Source: Perlucidibaca sp.
GTDB taxonomy: Bacteria > Pseudomonadota > Gammaproteobacteria > Pseudomonadales > Moraxellaceae
DNA: 64,000 bases
Reading direction: 5' to 3'
Assembly (NCBI GenBank): GCA_023265995.1
Contig: JAHFSA010000007.1
Coordinates: 109,976 to 173,975 of the forward strand
Both the position numbers and the translations under genes were made by a program. Each line of letters starts with the position of its first letter. Within the stretch, counting starts at the first letter, position 1. The notes below the pieces were generated by a model that was not told the DNA's origin, made no database searches, and worked only from the letters and a program-made list of their open reading frames with translations. Of this stretch, positions 29,103 to 37,499 are shown in pieces.

Positions 29103-30071
29103 ATGATTGCCACCATGAACCAGGAGCCGGCCATGGCCGGTGACGATGGCCAGGTCAGGCTGCCGATCAATGCCGTCGAGCGCGAAACCGGCGTTTCCAA
29201 GGAGCTGCTGCGCATGTGGGAGCGCCGCTACGGCTTTCCCACGCCCGAACGCGATGCCCAGGGTGACCGCATCTATGCCATGGCACAGGTCAACAGGCTG
29301 CGCCTGTTGCGCCGGCTCATAGACCAGGGCTTCCGTCCGGGCAAGATCATCGCACTGCCCATGGCGGAGCTGGAACAGCTGCTGCAGGCACGCGGCAAGG
29401 ACAGGCGCGAAGACTTCCCTGAGCTCGAGCACGAGCTGATCGCCATGCTCAAGTCAGACGACACCACACGCATTCGCGACTACCTCGGCCATCAGCTCAT
29501 CAAGCTCGGTCTGCAGCGCTTCATCCTCGATTTCCTGCAGCATGCCAATGTCATCGTCGGCGACGCCTGGGCGCGCGGCGATATAGAGGTGCATGAAGAG
29601 CATCTGTTCACCGAGCAGGTGCAGAGCATCGTGCGTCATGCCATCGGCGGTCTGAACCCGGCCACCCAGGCACCGCGCATCATGCTCACCACGCCGCCAG
29701 AGGAAGGTCATACCCTGGGCATGCTCATGGTCGAGGCCCTGCTCCGCCTCGATAACATCGATGTCGTCTGCTACGGTGCCCAAATGCCGGTGCGCGAGGT
29801 CGCCCAGGCCGCGCTCAAGAACAAGATGCACATCGTCGCGATCTCGTTCAGCGCCTCCTGCCCGGCCACGCGCGCCATCGAATACCTGGAGGAATTGCGC
29901 TTCAGGTTGCCGCTGGCGCTGGACATCTGGGCCGGCGGCGCCGCCCTGCGCTCGACCCGGCGCAGCGTCGAAGCCGTGCAGTTTCTCCATGAACTGTCGG
30001 CGCTGCGTCAGGCCGTGCAGGCCTGGCAACGGACACACCCGACACGCCTCGACACCGGGAGACATTCTTGA
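29103..30071 (+). CDS. MerR-family regulator with B12-binding domain (LitR/CarH-like photoreceptor)
   Basis: A 322-residue regulator. An N-terminal MerR HTH (INAVERETGVSKELLRMWER) is followed by a helical cap with the motif W-x9-EH (WARGDIEVHEEH), then a Rossmann B12-binding domain with E-x-H-x-x-G (EGHTLG). In CarH/LitR proteins the W-x9-EH motif surrounds adenosylcobalamin; light breaks the Co-C bond and releases DNA. Both signatures are intact here. The start ATG at 29103 has GGGAG upstream. Its stop overlaps the TTG start of a photolyase, so light probably induces the pair. Confidence 0.88.
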   Translation: MIATMNQEPAMAGDDGQVRLPINAVERETGVSKELLRMWERRYGFPTPERDAQGDRIYAMAQVNRLRLLRRLIDQGFRPGKIIALPMAELEQLLQARGKDRREDFPELEHELIAMLKSDDTTRIRDYLGHQLIKLGLQRFILDFLQHANVIVGDAWARGDIEVHEEHLFTEQVQSIVRHAIGGLNPATQAPRIMLTTPPEEGHTLGMLMVEALLRLDNIDVVCYGAQMPVREVAQAALKNKMHIVAISFSASCPATRAIEYLEELRFRLPLALDIWAGGAALRSTRRSVEAVQFLHELSALRQAVQAWQRTHPTRLDTGRHS

Positions 30072-31531
30072 GCCGCGACAGCAACACCACGCGTCATCAC
30101 GTCCTGTGGCTGCGCCAGGATCTGCGCGTGGCTGACAATACCGCGCTGCATGCCGCCTGCCGCGACCCCGAGGCCGCCGTCACCGCGCTCTATGCCGTCA
30201 CCCCGGCGCAATGGCAGGCTCACGATGTGGCGGGTGTGCGCATTGACCTTGAACTGCGTCAGCTCCGCCTGCTGCAGGCCGATCTCGCCGCTCTGGCCAT
30301 CCCGCTGGTCATCATCGAGGCCGCCGACTACCAGGCCCTGGTGCCCGTGCTGGCGGACTGGCTGCGCCGGCATGGTGTCGCTGAGCTGCATGGCAACCGC
30401 CAGTACGAGGTCAACGAGCAGAGCCGCGACGCCGCCCTGGAGGCCGCACTGGGCAGTGATGTGCGCTGCTGCTGGCATCATGACCAGTGCATCATCGCGC
30501 CGGGCCGGGTGCTCACCGCCGACCACCGCCCCTACACCGTGTTCACGCCCTTCAAGCGCAACTGGCTGGCGCAGCTGATGACGGCACCGCCGCCCATGCT
30601 GCCGATTCCGGCGCGACGCCGACAGCAGTGCGCCACGTCCACGCCGGTGCCAGCGGCCGTGGCCGGCCTCGCCTCACATGTCGCCCCTGCCCTCGCCGGG
30701 CAGCTCTGGCCAGCCGGAGAAGACGCTGCCCATGACCGCCTGCATGCCTTCATCAGCGATGCCGGCGCGCACTACGACAGCCAGCGCGACCTCCCCGCCT
30801 GCAACGGCACCAGCACGCTGTCGCCGTATCTGGCCGCCGGCATGCTGTCGCCACGCCAGTGCCTGCACGCGGCCTGGCAGCAGCAGGCCCATGGCGCCGG
30901 CAACGGCATGGCGACCTGGATCAGCGAGCTGTGCTGGCGCGACTTCTACAAGCACATCCTGGTGCATTTCCCGCACGTCTGCCGGCACCAGGCCTTCAAG
31001 CGCGAAACCGACGCCATTGCCTGGCGCCACGACGAAGCCCTGTTCCAGGCCTGGTGCCAGGGCCGCACCGGCTTTCCCATCGTCGATGCCGCCATGCGCC
31101 AGCTGCTGGCAACCGGCTGGATGCACAACCGCCTGCGCATGATCACGGCCATGTTCCTGAGCAAGGACCTGTTCATTGACTGGCGCTGGGGCGAACGCCA
31201 TTTCATGCGCCATCTCGTCGATGGCGATTTCGCCGCCAACAATGGCGGCTGGCAATGGAGCGCCTCCACCGGCAACGATGCCGCGCCATACTTCCGCATC
31301 TTCAATCCGCTGCTGCAAAGCCGGAAATTCGACCCGGAGGGCAGCTTCATCCGCCGCTTCGTGCCGGAGCTGGCCGGACTCGACGGGCCGGACATCCATG
31401 CGCCACATGCGCACGGCCCCAGCCTGCTGGCGGCAGACTATCCCCTGCCCGTGATCGACCATGGTCGCGCGCGCGACCATGCCGTGGCGCAGTTCAAGGC
31501 ACTGGCCACGGCAACGGCAAGGACAACATGA
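30068..31531 (+). CDS. phrB: Deoxyribodipyrimidine photolyase (class I CPD type), TTG start
   Basis: A 487-residue flavoprotein that repairs UV pyrimidine dimers using blue light. The N-terminal antenna-binding domain starts with HHVLWLRQDLRVADNTALHA. The C-terminal FAD domain carries SPYLAAGMLSPRQCLHA, ELCWRDFYKHIL, the NRLRMITAMFLSKDL block and the DGDFAANNGGWQWSASTGND signature of CPD photolyases. Translation starts at TTG, overlapping the MerR stop (TTGA), with GGGAG upstream. Co-translation with a B12 photoreceptor is strong functional context. Confidence 0.95.
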   Translation: MSRDSNTTRHHVLWLRQDLRVADNTALHAACRDPEAAVTALYAVTPAQWQAHDVAGVRIDLELRQLRLLQADLAALAIPLVIIEAADYQALVPVLADWLRRHGVAELHGNRQYEVNEQSRDAALEAALGSDVRCCWHHDQCIIAPGRVLTADHRPYTVFTPFKRNWLAQLMTAPPPMLPIPARRRQQCATSTPVPAAVAGLASHVAPALAGQLWPAGEDAAHDRLHAFISDAGAHYDSQRDLPACNGTSTLSPYLAAGMLSPRQCLHAAWQQQAHGAGNGMATWISELCWRDFYKHILVHFPHVCRHQAFKRETDAIAWRHDEALFQAWCQGRTGFPIVDAAMRQLLATGWMHNRLRMITAMFLSKDLFIDWRWGERHFMRHLVDGDFAANNGGWQWSASTGNDAAPYFRIFNPLLQSRKFDPEGSFIRRFVPELAGLDGPDIHAPHAHGPSLLAADYPLPVIDHGRARDHAVAQFKALATATARTT

Positions 31532-31540
31532 GAGTGGGCG

Positions 31541-31558
31541 GCCCGGTGAACACCGGGC
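31541..31558. terminator. Hairpin between convergent phrB and parA
   Basis: GCCCGGT-GAAC-ACCGGGC is a 7-base-pair GC stem with a 4-base loop, in the 36 bases between the two convergent genes. It lacks a T-run, so it is at best a weak or Rho-assisted terminator acting on either strand. Confidence 0.4.
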
Positions 31559-31567
31559 TGGCCGGCC

Positions 31568-32356
31568 TCAGCGGCTGCTGAGGCGCTGGAACAGATTGAC
31601 GAACTCGCCGGTGAGCTTGTGCTTGGGCGCGAGGTGGATCAGCGGCTGACAGCGCTGATGCGATTCGCGCATGATGACCGACGAGGTCAGCGCCGGATCG
31701 AGCACCGGCAGGCCTTCGGCCTTGAGCTCGGCAACCAGCTTGACCGGCAGCGAGGCGCGCGGCTGGAACTGGTTGATGATGATGCCCTCGATGAGCAGAC
31801 CGCTGTTGTGGTCCTTGGTGGTTTCCTCGACATTCTCGATCAGTGTGTAGAGCGCACGGCGCGAGAAGGCATCGCAGTCGAAGGGAATCAGGCAGCGCTC
31901 GGCCGCGATCAGCGCCGACAGCGTGTAGAAATTGAAGGCCGGCGGCGTGTCGATGAAGATCTCGTCGTAGCTCTCGCTGAGCTCCTTGAGCGCCGAGGCC
32001 ATCTTGTAGATCTTGTGCTTGCTCTCCAGCATGTGCTCGATTTCGCGCAGCTCCGGGTTCGACGGAATCAGGTAGAGATTGGCGAACGGCGTCGGATGCA
32101 CGAACTCCGACAGAGGCTTTTCCTTCATCTTGAACGACAGCGACTGGGCGAAGAACTGGCCGACGTTGGGCGACAGCTCCGGAATGTCGCGGCCGAAGCT
32201 GGCGGCATCGCCCAGCAGATACTGGCTGGCATTGCCCTGCGGATCGAGATCGAGCACCAGCGTGCGGCGGCCCTGCTGGGCACTGATGGCAGCCAGGTTG
32301 ATGGTGATGCTGGACTTGCCGACACCGCCTTTCTGATTGAATACCACGCGACGCAT
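31568..32356 (-). CDS. Solo ParA/MinD-family ATPase
   Basis: A 262-residue deviant-Walker ATPase. KGGVGKSS near residue 10 has the signature Lys, LDLDPQGNASQ is the switch I region, and FIDTPP is the Walker B-like motif. The usual length and absence of an N-terminal HTH match chromosomal ParA/Soj-like or cargo-positioning proteins. No parB is adjacent. Such solo ParAs position chemoreceptors, flagella, plasmids or other cargo. I start at MRRVVFNQ (32356), since the 11 extra codons upstream are unlike the family. Confidence 0.88.
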   Translation of the reverse strand: MRRVVFNQKGGVGKSSITINLAAISAQQGRRTLVLDLDPQGNASQYLLGDAASFGRDIPELSPNVGQFFAQSLSFKMKEKPLSEFVHPTPFANLYLIPSNPELREIEHMLESKHKIYKMASALKELSESYDEIFIDTPPAFNFYTLSALIAAERCLIPFDCDAFSRRALYTLIENVEETTKDHNSGLLIEGIIINQFQPRASLPVKLVAELKAEGLPVLDPALTSSVIMRESHQRCQPLIHLAPKHKLTGEFVNLFQRLSSR

Positions 32357-32444
32357 GAACGCTTCCTCTGACTGCCCGCCGCCCGACATCGGGCGACCAG
32401 GGAAAGTGACGAGACCCGGATTCTAGCTCAGGAAAATGCCTGCC

Positions 32445-33683
32445 TCACGGCGTCGGCGGAAAAAACCAGTAGGCCGCCAGGATGGCCGTTACCACACCCA
32501 CCAGATCGGCCAGCAGGCCGCAGGCCAGGGCACCGCGATCACGCCGGATGCCGACCACGCCATAGTAGACGGCAACCACGTAGAACGTGGTTTCGGAAGA
32601 ACCCTGAATGATCGCCGAGACCAGGGCCGGGAAGCTGTCGACGCCATAGGTCTGCATGGTCTCCAGCATCATGGCGCGAGCACCGCTGCCGGACAGCGAC
32701 TTCATGAAGGCCGTGGTCAGCGCCGGCACGAACTCGGTATGCATGCCCAGCGCCTGGAAGAGATGGCGCAGACCATCAAGGGTCAGCTCCAGAACACCAC
32801 TGGCGCGCAGACCGGCGATGGCGACCAGCATGGCGAGCAGATAGGGAATCAGGCCGATTGCCGTCTGGAAGCCCTCCTTGGCGCCACTGACAAAGACCTC
32901 GTAGACCGCCAGCTTGCGCCACCAGCCGGCGAGCAGGAAACCGGAAATGATCAGCACCAGCAGGCCGTTACCGGTCGCGCTCGACATGCGGCTCATCTCG
33001 CTGGCCGGCAGTTGCGTGAGCAGGCTGATGACGCCGGCCATGAGCAGCGCAAAGCCGGCGCCATAGGCCAGCAGCACACGGTCGAAGAGACGGATGCGAT
33101 GCATCAGGCAGATGGCGACGACACCGACCAGGGTCGAGGCCGAGGTCGCCATGAGTATGGGCAGGAACACGCTGGCCGGATCCGGAGCGCCCTGCTGGGC
33201 ACGGTAAAGAAAGACCGACACCGGAATCAGCGTCACCGAGGAGGCATTGATGACCAGGAACAGCGACTGCGCCTTGGTCGCGCGCTCCGGCTCGGGGTTC
33301 AGGGTCTGCAACTCGCGCATGGCCTGCAGGCCGAGCGGCGTGGCGGCATTGTCGAGACCGAGGAAGTTGGCCGAGATATTCATGGTGATGGCGCCGAAGG
33401 CCGGATGCCCTTCCGGCACCTCCGGCATGAGGCGGCGGAACAGCGGCTGCAGCAGGCGCCCGAAAACCGCCACCAGCCCGGCATGCTCGGCAACCTTGAA
33501 CAACCCCAGCCAGAGCGTCATGACACCGACCAGGCCTATGCTGATGTCGACGCTGGTCTTGGCAGCATCGAACCAGGCCTGCACCACACGGCCGAAGCTT
33601 TCGACATCACCACCGACCAGAGCCTGCCAGGTCGCGGTGACCACGGTCACGACAAAGAAGAACAGCCACAGCAGGTTCAGCAC
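32445..33683 (-). CDS. Nucleoside-recognition (Gate) domain membrane protein, fused SpmA-SpmB type
   Basis: A 412-residue polytopic membrane protein with two Gate/nucleoside-recognition domains. The first resembles spore-maturation protein SpmA (FLGLDNAATPLGLQAMRELQ) and the second SpmB (SGARAMMLETMQTYG, GSSETTFYVVAVYYG). The fused form is common in non-sporulating gammaproteobacteria and its substrate is unknown. I use the GTG at 33683, which has GGGAG eight bases upstream. The longer ATG frame has an unlikely Cys-rich leader. A long AT-rich gap lies upstream. Confidence 0.86.
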   Translation of the reverse strand: MLNLLWLFFFVVTVVTATWQALVGGDVESFGRVVQAWFDAAKTSVDISIGLVGVMTLWLGLFKVAEHAGLVAVFGRLLQPLFRRLMPEVPEGHPAFGAITMNISANFLGLDNAATPLGLQAMRELQTLNPEPERATKAQSLFLVINASSVTLIPVSVFLYRAQQGAPDPASVFLPILMATSASTLVGVVAICLMHRIRLFDRVLLAYGAGFALLMAGVISLLTQLPASEMSRMSSATGNGLLVLIISGFLLAGWWRKLAVYEVFVSGAKEGFQTAIGLIPYLLAMLVAIAGLRASGVLELTLDGLRHLFQALGMHTEFVPALTTAFMKSLSGSGARAMMLETMQTYGVDSFPALVSAIIQGSSETTFYVVAVYYGVVGIRRDRGALACGLLADLVGVVTAILAAYWFFPPTP

Positions 33684-33872
33684 AAATCCACTCCCGGAGC
33701 AGAAACGAACAAGGAGCACTTTCGCATCGTGCAGGTCGCAACCCCATGCCGCTCATCGCCGACATCATACCTTCTGCATAAGCCATGCGGGCAAGCCGGA
33801 TGGATACCTCTTTCGACCTGTACAAACGATCACCTGCGCTTCTAAAGCCTCTTGTGGCAAGGCTTTCAGGAG

Positions 33873-33895
33873 TTTTCCACATATTCTGTGGATAA
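33873..33895. other. Inverted pair of DnaA-box-like 9-mers
   Basis: TTTTCCACA (33873-33881) and TGTGGATAA (33887-33895, the complement of the consensus box TTATCCACA) face each other across five bases. The second is a perfect DnaA box and the first has one mismatch. Confidence 0.6.
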
Positions 33896-34111
33896 CTCTG
33901 TCGATATGCCGTTTGCGGACGCCCGAAATCACCGAACCTACACGATTCCTTACGAATTGATCATTTTTTAATCAAACAGAAATTATTCAATATTTTCATA
34001 CACTTGATTTTGTCAACCGCGTCATGAAATTGACTTTCAGTGACTTTGGCAAAGCTTTGCGAGTACCTGGAGCGACAGCAGCCGGGAAAAGAGGATAAGT
34101 GCCTCGGCCCC

Positions 34112-34125
34112 TGACAATACTGTCA
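34112..34125. promoter_or_regulatory. Dyad upstream of the P450 promoter
   Basis: TGACA-ATAC-TGTCA has perfect 5-base arms, 58 bases upstream of the putative -35 of the P450 gene. The position suits an activator site, but no regulator is encoded nearby. Confidence 0.4.
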
Positions 34126-34182
34126 GACAATCCCATGTAAAAACGCCTTCCGAGTCACTGAAAGACACAACCATGTCATTTA

Positions 34183-34210
34183 TTGCGATAGATACCCTGG
34201 TGGCTATAAC
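34183..34210 (+). promoter_or_regulatory. Putative sigma70 promoter of the P450 gene
   Basis: TTGCGA (34183-34188) and TATAAC (34205-34210) are spaced by 16 bases. Transcription would start near 34217, giving a leader of about 55 bases before the ATG at 34272. Confidence 0.5.
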
Positions 34211-34271
34211 CTACTTTCCAAGGCACCGTGACTGACCATTCACGCCACTGAAAAGGCCCGGAGCAGTACCC

Positions 34272-35618
34272 ATGTCCTCGATGAAAGCCGATGCTGCCGT
34301 TCGCCGGCCCGCACTCATGAAGATTCCCGGCCATGGCGGCCTGCCCTTTCTTGGTGAAACCCTGGACATCATGTTCCACCCGGCCGAATACCTCAGCCAG
34401 CGTTACGCCGAGCTGGGCGAAGTCAGCTGGACCTCGGCCTACGGCACCCGCATGGTCTTCCTGCTCGGCCCCGATGCCGTGCAGATGGTGCTGCAGAACC
34501 GCGACCAGGCCTTTTCCAACAGCAAGGGCTGGGATTTCTTCATAGGCCGCTTCTTCACCCGCGGCATCATGCTGCTCGATTTCGACGAACATCGCTGGCA
34601 CCGGCAGATCATGCAGGCCGCCTTCACCAAGAAGGCACTGGCGTCCTACCTCGAGCCCATGAACCCGGCCATTGCCCGCGGCATGGCGAAATGGCGCCCC
34701 GACGACAAGTTCGCCATTCTGTCGCATGTGAAGTCGCTGACCCTGGATCTGGCCACCGAAGTGTTCATGGGCGCCAAGCTCGGTCCCGAGGCCGATGCCA
34801 TAAACCACGCCTTTGTCGATACCGTGCGCGCCGGCACCTCCATCATTCGCTACCCGGTTCCCGGTCTGGGCTGGCACAAGGGCCTCAAGGGCCGCGCCCT
34901 GCTCGAACGCTTCTTCCGCGAACGCCTGCCGGCCAAGCGCGCCAATCCGGGCAGCGACCTGTTCAGTCAGCTCTGTCTGGCCACAGGCGATGACGGACAG
35001 AGCTTCAGCGACGAAGACATCATCAACCACATGATCTTCCTGCTCATGGCCGCCCATGACACCACCACGATCACGCTCTGCTCCCTGCTCTACCAGCTCG
35101 CCCGGCACCCGGAATGGCAGGAGAAGGCACGCGCCGAAAGTCTGGCGCTGGGACATCGCGACCTCGGCTACGACGAGCTCGACCAGTTGCCGACCATAGG
35201 CCTGTGCATGAAGGAAGCCCTGCGCATGATCGCGCCCGTGCCCGGCATGCCGCGCCGCACGGTCAAGGATGTCGAGTTCAAGGGCCACCTGATTCCCTCC
35301 GGCACGCTGATAAGCATCAACCCGCAGTTCACGCACCACATGCCCGAATACTGGACCCTGCCGGAGCGCTTCGATCCGACCCGCTTCCTGGAGCCGCGCA
35401 TGGAGCACAAGCAGCACAGCTACCAGTACGTGCCTTTCGGCGGCGGCGCCCACATGTGCATAGGCCTGCACTTCGCGGAAATGCAGGTCAAGGCGGTGAC
35501 GCACCACCTGCTGCAACGCTTCCGCTGGACTGTCGACGAGAGCTACGAAATGCCGGTCGACTTCCGCTCGCTGCCGGTGCCCGCCGACGGCCTGCCGGTC
35601 AGGCTCATCGCACTCTGA
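34272..35618 (+). CDS. Cytochrome P450 monooxygenase
   Basis: A 448-residue soluble P450. The I-helix oxygen-binding motif AAHDTTT lies near residue 260, the ExxR motif in KEALRM near 314, and the haem-ligand loop FGGGAHMCIGLHFA, with the axial Cys near 395. The sequence looks more like the eukaryote-like CYP120/CYP51/CYP26 branch than CYP153 alkane hydroxylases. A lipid, terpenoid or retinoid-like substrate is therefore possible but unproven. No ferredoxin or reductase gene is adjacent. It has its own promoter in the long upstream gap and converges with comEA. Confidence 0.92.
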   Translation: MSSMKADAAVRRPALMKIPGHGGLPFLGETLDIMFHPAEYLSQRYAELGEVSWTSAYGTRMVFLLGPDAVQMVLQNRDQAFSNSKGWDFFIGRFFTRGIMLLDFDEHRWHRQIMQAAFTKKALASYLEPMNPAIARGMAKWRPDDKFAILSHVKSLTLDLATEVFMGAKLGPEADAINHAFVDTVRAGTSIIRYPVPGLGWHKGLKGRALLERFFRERLPAKRANPGSDLFSQLCLATGDDGQSFSDEDIINHMIFLLMAAHDTTTITLCSLLYQLARHPEWQEKARAESLALGHRDLGYDELDQLPTIGLCMKEALRMIAPVPGMPRRTVKDVEFKGHLIPSGTLISINPQFTHHMPEYWTLPERFDPTRFLEPRMEHKQHSYQYVPFGGGAHMCIGLHFAEMQVKAVTHHLLQRFRWTVDESYEMPVDFRSLPVPADGLPVRLIAL

Positions 35619-35647
35619 CAGCCTCTCCACCCGGCTCGGGCAGCCGC

Positions 35648-35950
35648 TCATTGCAGGCGCAGCCTGTTCCTGTTGCGAGCCGTGAAAGACGGCCCCAGCC
35701 CCTTCACTTCCTCAAGCTGGGCAATATCCCGGAAAGCACCATGCTGGCGGCGCCAGGCCACGATCGCCCTGGCCTTGCTCGGGCCTATGCCGGTCAGGGC
35801 TTCGTCGAGCTCGTCGGCAGTGGCGGTATTGATGTTGATGCGGGCCTCCTGAACAGCAGAAGACAGCCGTGACGGCGGGTGTTGCCGCGCGGCCATGGCT
35901 GACCAGGGCAGCAGACAGCAAAGCACGACAAGCAGACGAAGACAGGACAT
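35648..35950 (-). CDS. ComEA-family helix-hairpin-helix protein
   Basis: A 100-residue exported protein. A signal peptide (MSCLRLLVVLCCLLPWSAMA) is followed by a short linker and a tandem HhH DNA-binding domain (INTATADELDEALTGIGPSKARAIVAWRR, then EEVKGLGPSF). ComEA-type proteins bind incoming DNA in the periplasm during transformation, and YbaV-like members have no defined role. It stands alone here without other com genes. The start at 35950 is chosen because it gives a canonical signal peptide. Confidence 0.87.
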   Translation of the reverse strand: MSCLRLLVVLCCLLPWSAMAARQHPPSRLSSAVQEARININTATADELDEALTGIGPSKARAIVAWRRQHGAFRDIAQLEEVKGLGPSFTARNRNRLRLQ

Positions 35951-36053
35951 GGCGATGACTCCCGACGCGAGCGCTAAGCTCCCTGTCAGAGGTATAGCCA
36001 CGATGCCGGGCATTCGCCAATGCGAGGCCGGAAAAGCGCGCAGGGACCGCTCA

Positions 36054-36509
36054 TCACTGAATGGGGCAGTGAAAGACCTGGAACTGTTGATCGCGTTGCC
36101 AGCCGGCGGCCTCGTACAGGGCCTGAGCCTCCTCGTTCGTCATGGCCGTGGACAAGCTCAGGCGAACCGCGCCGAGGCTGCGGCCGAACGTCTCCGCCTC
36201 TGCCAGCAACGTGGTGGCGACACCCTTGCGCCTGGCATCGGGGCGCACATAGAGATCATTGAGAATGAAGATGCGCGCCATGGCGACCGAGGAAAAGCTC
36301 GGGTAGAGCTGCACGAAACCCAGCGGGTCAGCGCATTCGTCATGGGCCACGAACAGGGTCGACTCGCCATGATTGAAGCGTGCCCGCAGAAAGCTCTCGG
36401 CCGCCGCGATGTCACTGTCACGGCCATAGAACTGGCGATACTCATCGAACAGGAGCGCCAGGTCAGCCACATCGGATAATGCCGCCTGCCGCACGGTGAT
36501 CAGACTCAT
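36054..36509 (-). CDS. GNAT-family N-acetyltransferase
   Basis: A 151-residue GNAT acetyltransferase. Strand beta4 and motif A, LNDLYVRPDARRKGVATTLL, carry the acetyl-CoA pyrophosphate-binding R/Q-x-x-G-x-G/A pattern as RRKGVA. The C-terminal ALYEAAGWQRD segment is typical motif B. The substrate is unknown. A GGGAG ribosome-binding site supports the start at 36509. It lies between comEA and a small membrane protein on the same strand, without tight coupling. Confidence 0.88.
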   Translation of the reverse strand: MSLITVRQAALSDVADLALLFDEYRQFYGRDSDIAAAESFLRARFNHGESTLFVAHDECADPLGFVQLYPSFSSVAMARIFILNDLYVRPDARRKGVATTLLAEAETFGRSLGAVRLSLSTAMTNEEAQALYEAAGWQRDQQFQVFHCPIQ

Positions 36510-36549
36510 GCTCCCTGCCCTCCTGAAAGCCGCAATCCGGCTCATGCCG

Positions 36550-36975
36550 TCATGGTGCGGCACCCCGGCGCAAACCCCAAAGCACCAGGACCGTACCGGC
36601 GATGATGGCCAGCCCGACGCTGGTGAAACCTATCTGCACCAGATCCTCCTGCCAGCGGACGGCCTGCAGGCCAGGCGCCGCGACCGGTGACAGGGCACCC
36701 GTGCCGAAGACCGCAGCCAGCGTGGTGAATGCCCAGTTGGCGTAGGTTCCGTACAGGATGGCGCAGTATGTCGCGCCCTTGAGCCGTGCCGTCAACCTGA
36801 CCTCGCCCCAGACGGCACCCAGCGCGAGCAGGAAGGTGCCGTTCATGACGCCCTCCAGGTGCGCCGCCAAGCCCATGCGGATATTGCTGAAGTGCGCCTC
36901 GACGAGCCCGGTCAGCAGACCGAGCAGAAACAGGAACATGCCGTGCCATAACAGGCAACGTCTGGATTCGCTCAT
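36550..36975 (-). CDS. Small four-helix membrane protein, hydroxylaminobenzene mutase-like
   Basis: A 141-residue inner-membrane protein with four hydrophobic helices. The segment LLWHGMFLFLLGLLTGLVEA, followed by RMGLAAHLEGVMNGTFLLALG, resembles HabA/HabB hydroxylaminobenzene mutases, which rearrange hydroxylaminobenzene to 2-aminophenol. Assignment is from memory of that short family, and many homologues are probably not mutases. An ATG pair follows a GGGGGG ribosome-binding stretch; the second ATG (36975) has the better spacing. Confidence 0.6.
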   Translation of the reverse strand: MSESRRCLLWHGMFLFLLGLLTGLVEAHFSNIRMGLAAHLEGVMNGTFLLALGAVWGEVRLTARLKGATYCAILYGTYANWAFTTLAAVFGTGALSPVAAPGLQAVRWQEDLVQIGFTSVGLAIIAGTVLVLWGLRRGAAP

Positions 36976-37050
36976 CATTACCCCCCTTATGCATCGGAGC
37001 ATCTGCCGGGCCGAAGGCATGACCGTCGGCCCGGCCTCTTTGTGTCGCCG

Positions 37051-37368
37051 TCAGTGATCAGCCCAGTTCCTGCAGGCCGCCGCGATGGACGGTCCTGCCC
37101 TGGCAAGGTCGGCAGGCAGCATGACCGGCATGAACTCCAGGTCAGCCTTCAGCCACAGGAAAAAAGGCTCGGCAATGGCCGGGATCTCCGAAGCGTCCTC
37201 CATGTTCACGACGATATAGCCGCCGCGTTGTCCGTTGATGGAGGTGAAATAGGCAGTCTCGGCCTTGATCTCGGCAAGAAGGCGCTGCATCTTCTCGCCG
37301 AACTGCGGGTCTGTTAGTGCGGAGTTGCCGGCATCCACCGGAAAACGAATCTTGAGCAGATAACGCAT
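37051..37368 (-). CDS. Small conserved protein, ferredoxin-like alpha+beta fold
   Basis: A 105-residue protein (MRYLLKIRFPVDAGN...). The order strand, helix (FGEKMQRLLAEIKA), two strands (TAYFTSINGQRGGYIVVNM), helix and strand suggests a dimeric alpha+beta-barrel such as the EthD or DUF3303/muconolactone-isomerase group. I do not recognise a specific family. A strong GGAGG five bases before the ATG supports the start. It lies 75 bases upstream of the HabA-like gene on the same strand. Confidence 0.7.
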   Translation of the reverse strand: MRYLLKIRFPVDAGNSALTDPQFGEKMQRLLAEIKAETAYFTSINGQRGGYIVVNMEDASEIPAIAEPFFLWLKADLEFMPVMLPADLARAGPSIAAACRNWADH

Positions 37369-37499
37369 GAGAACCTCCGAAATGACATGTGCAGTTTCGG
37401 TACTTCCTTGCAAAACGCCCAACTCATGCTGAATGGCTGAACCACCGCATGAGGAACAACATCCTGAGGCCGAAACCCCGGCGGCAGGTCACGCGACAC

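Larger units (their letters stand above)
33684..34271. other. 588-base gene-free region with DnaA-box pair and AT-rich stretch
   Basis: No convincing gene is present. The part 33935-34045 is much more AT-rich than the rest of the window (runs such as TCATTTTTTAATCAAAC). It follows a DnaA-box-like pair at 33873-33895. Further on are the palindrome GCAAAGCTTTGC (34049-34060), the dyad TGACA-ATAC-TGTCA (34112-34125) and a sigma70-like promoter (34183-34210) for the P450 gene. It is the longest non-coding stretch in the window. Confidence 0.7.

Noticed and set aside
33720..34271. The idea that the AT-rich gap is the chromosomal origin
   Set aside because: Only two DnaA-like boxes are visible and no dnaA, dnaN, gidA or rep gene is near, so I list it only as a DnaA-box site.
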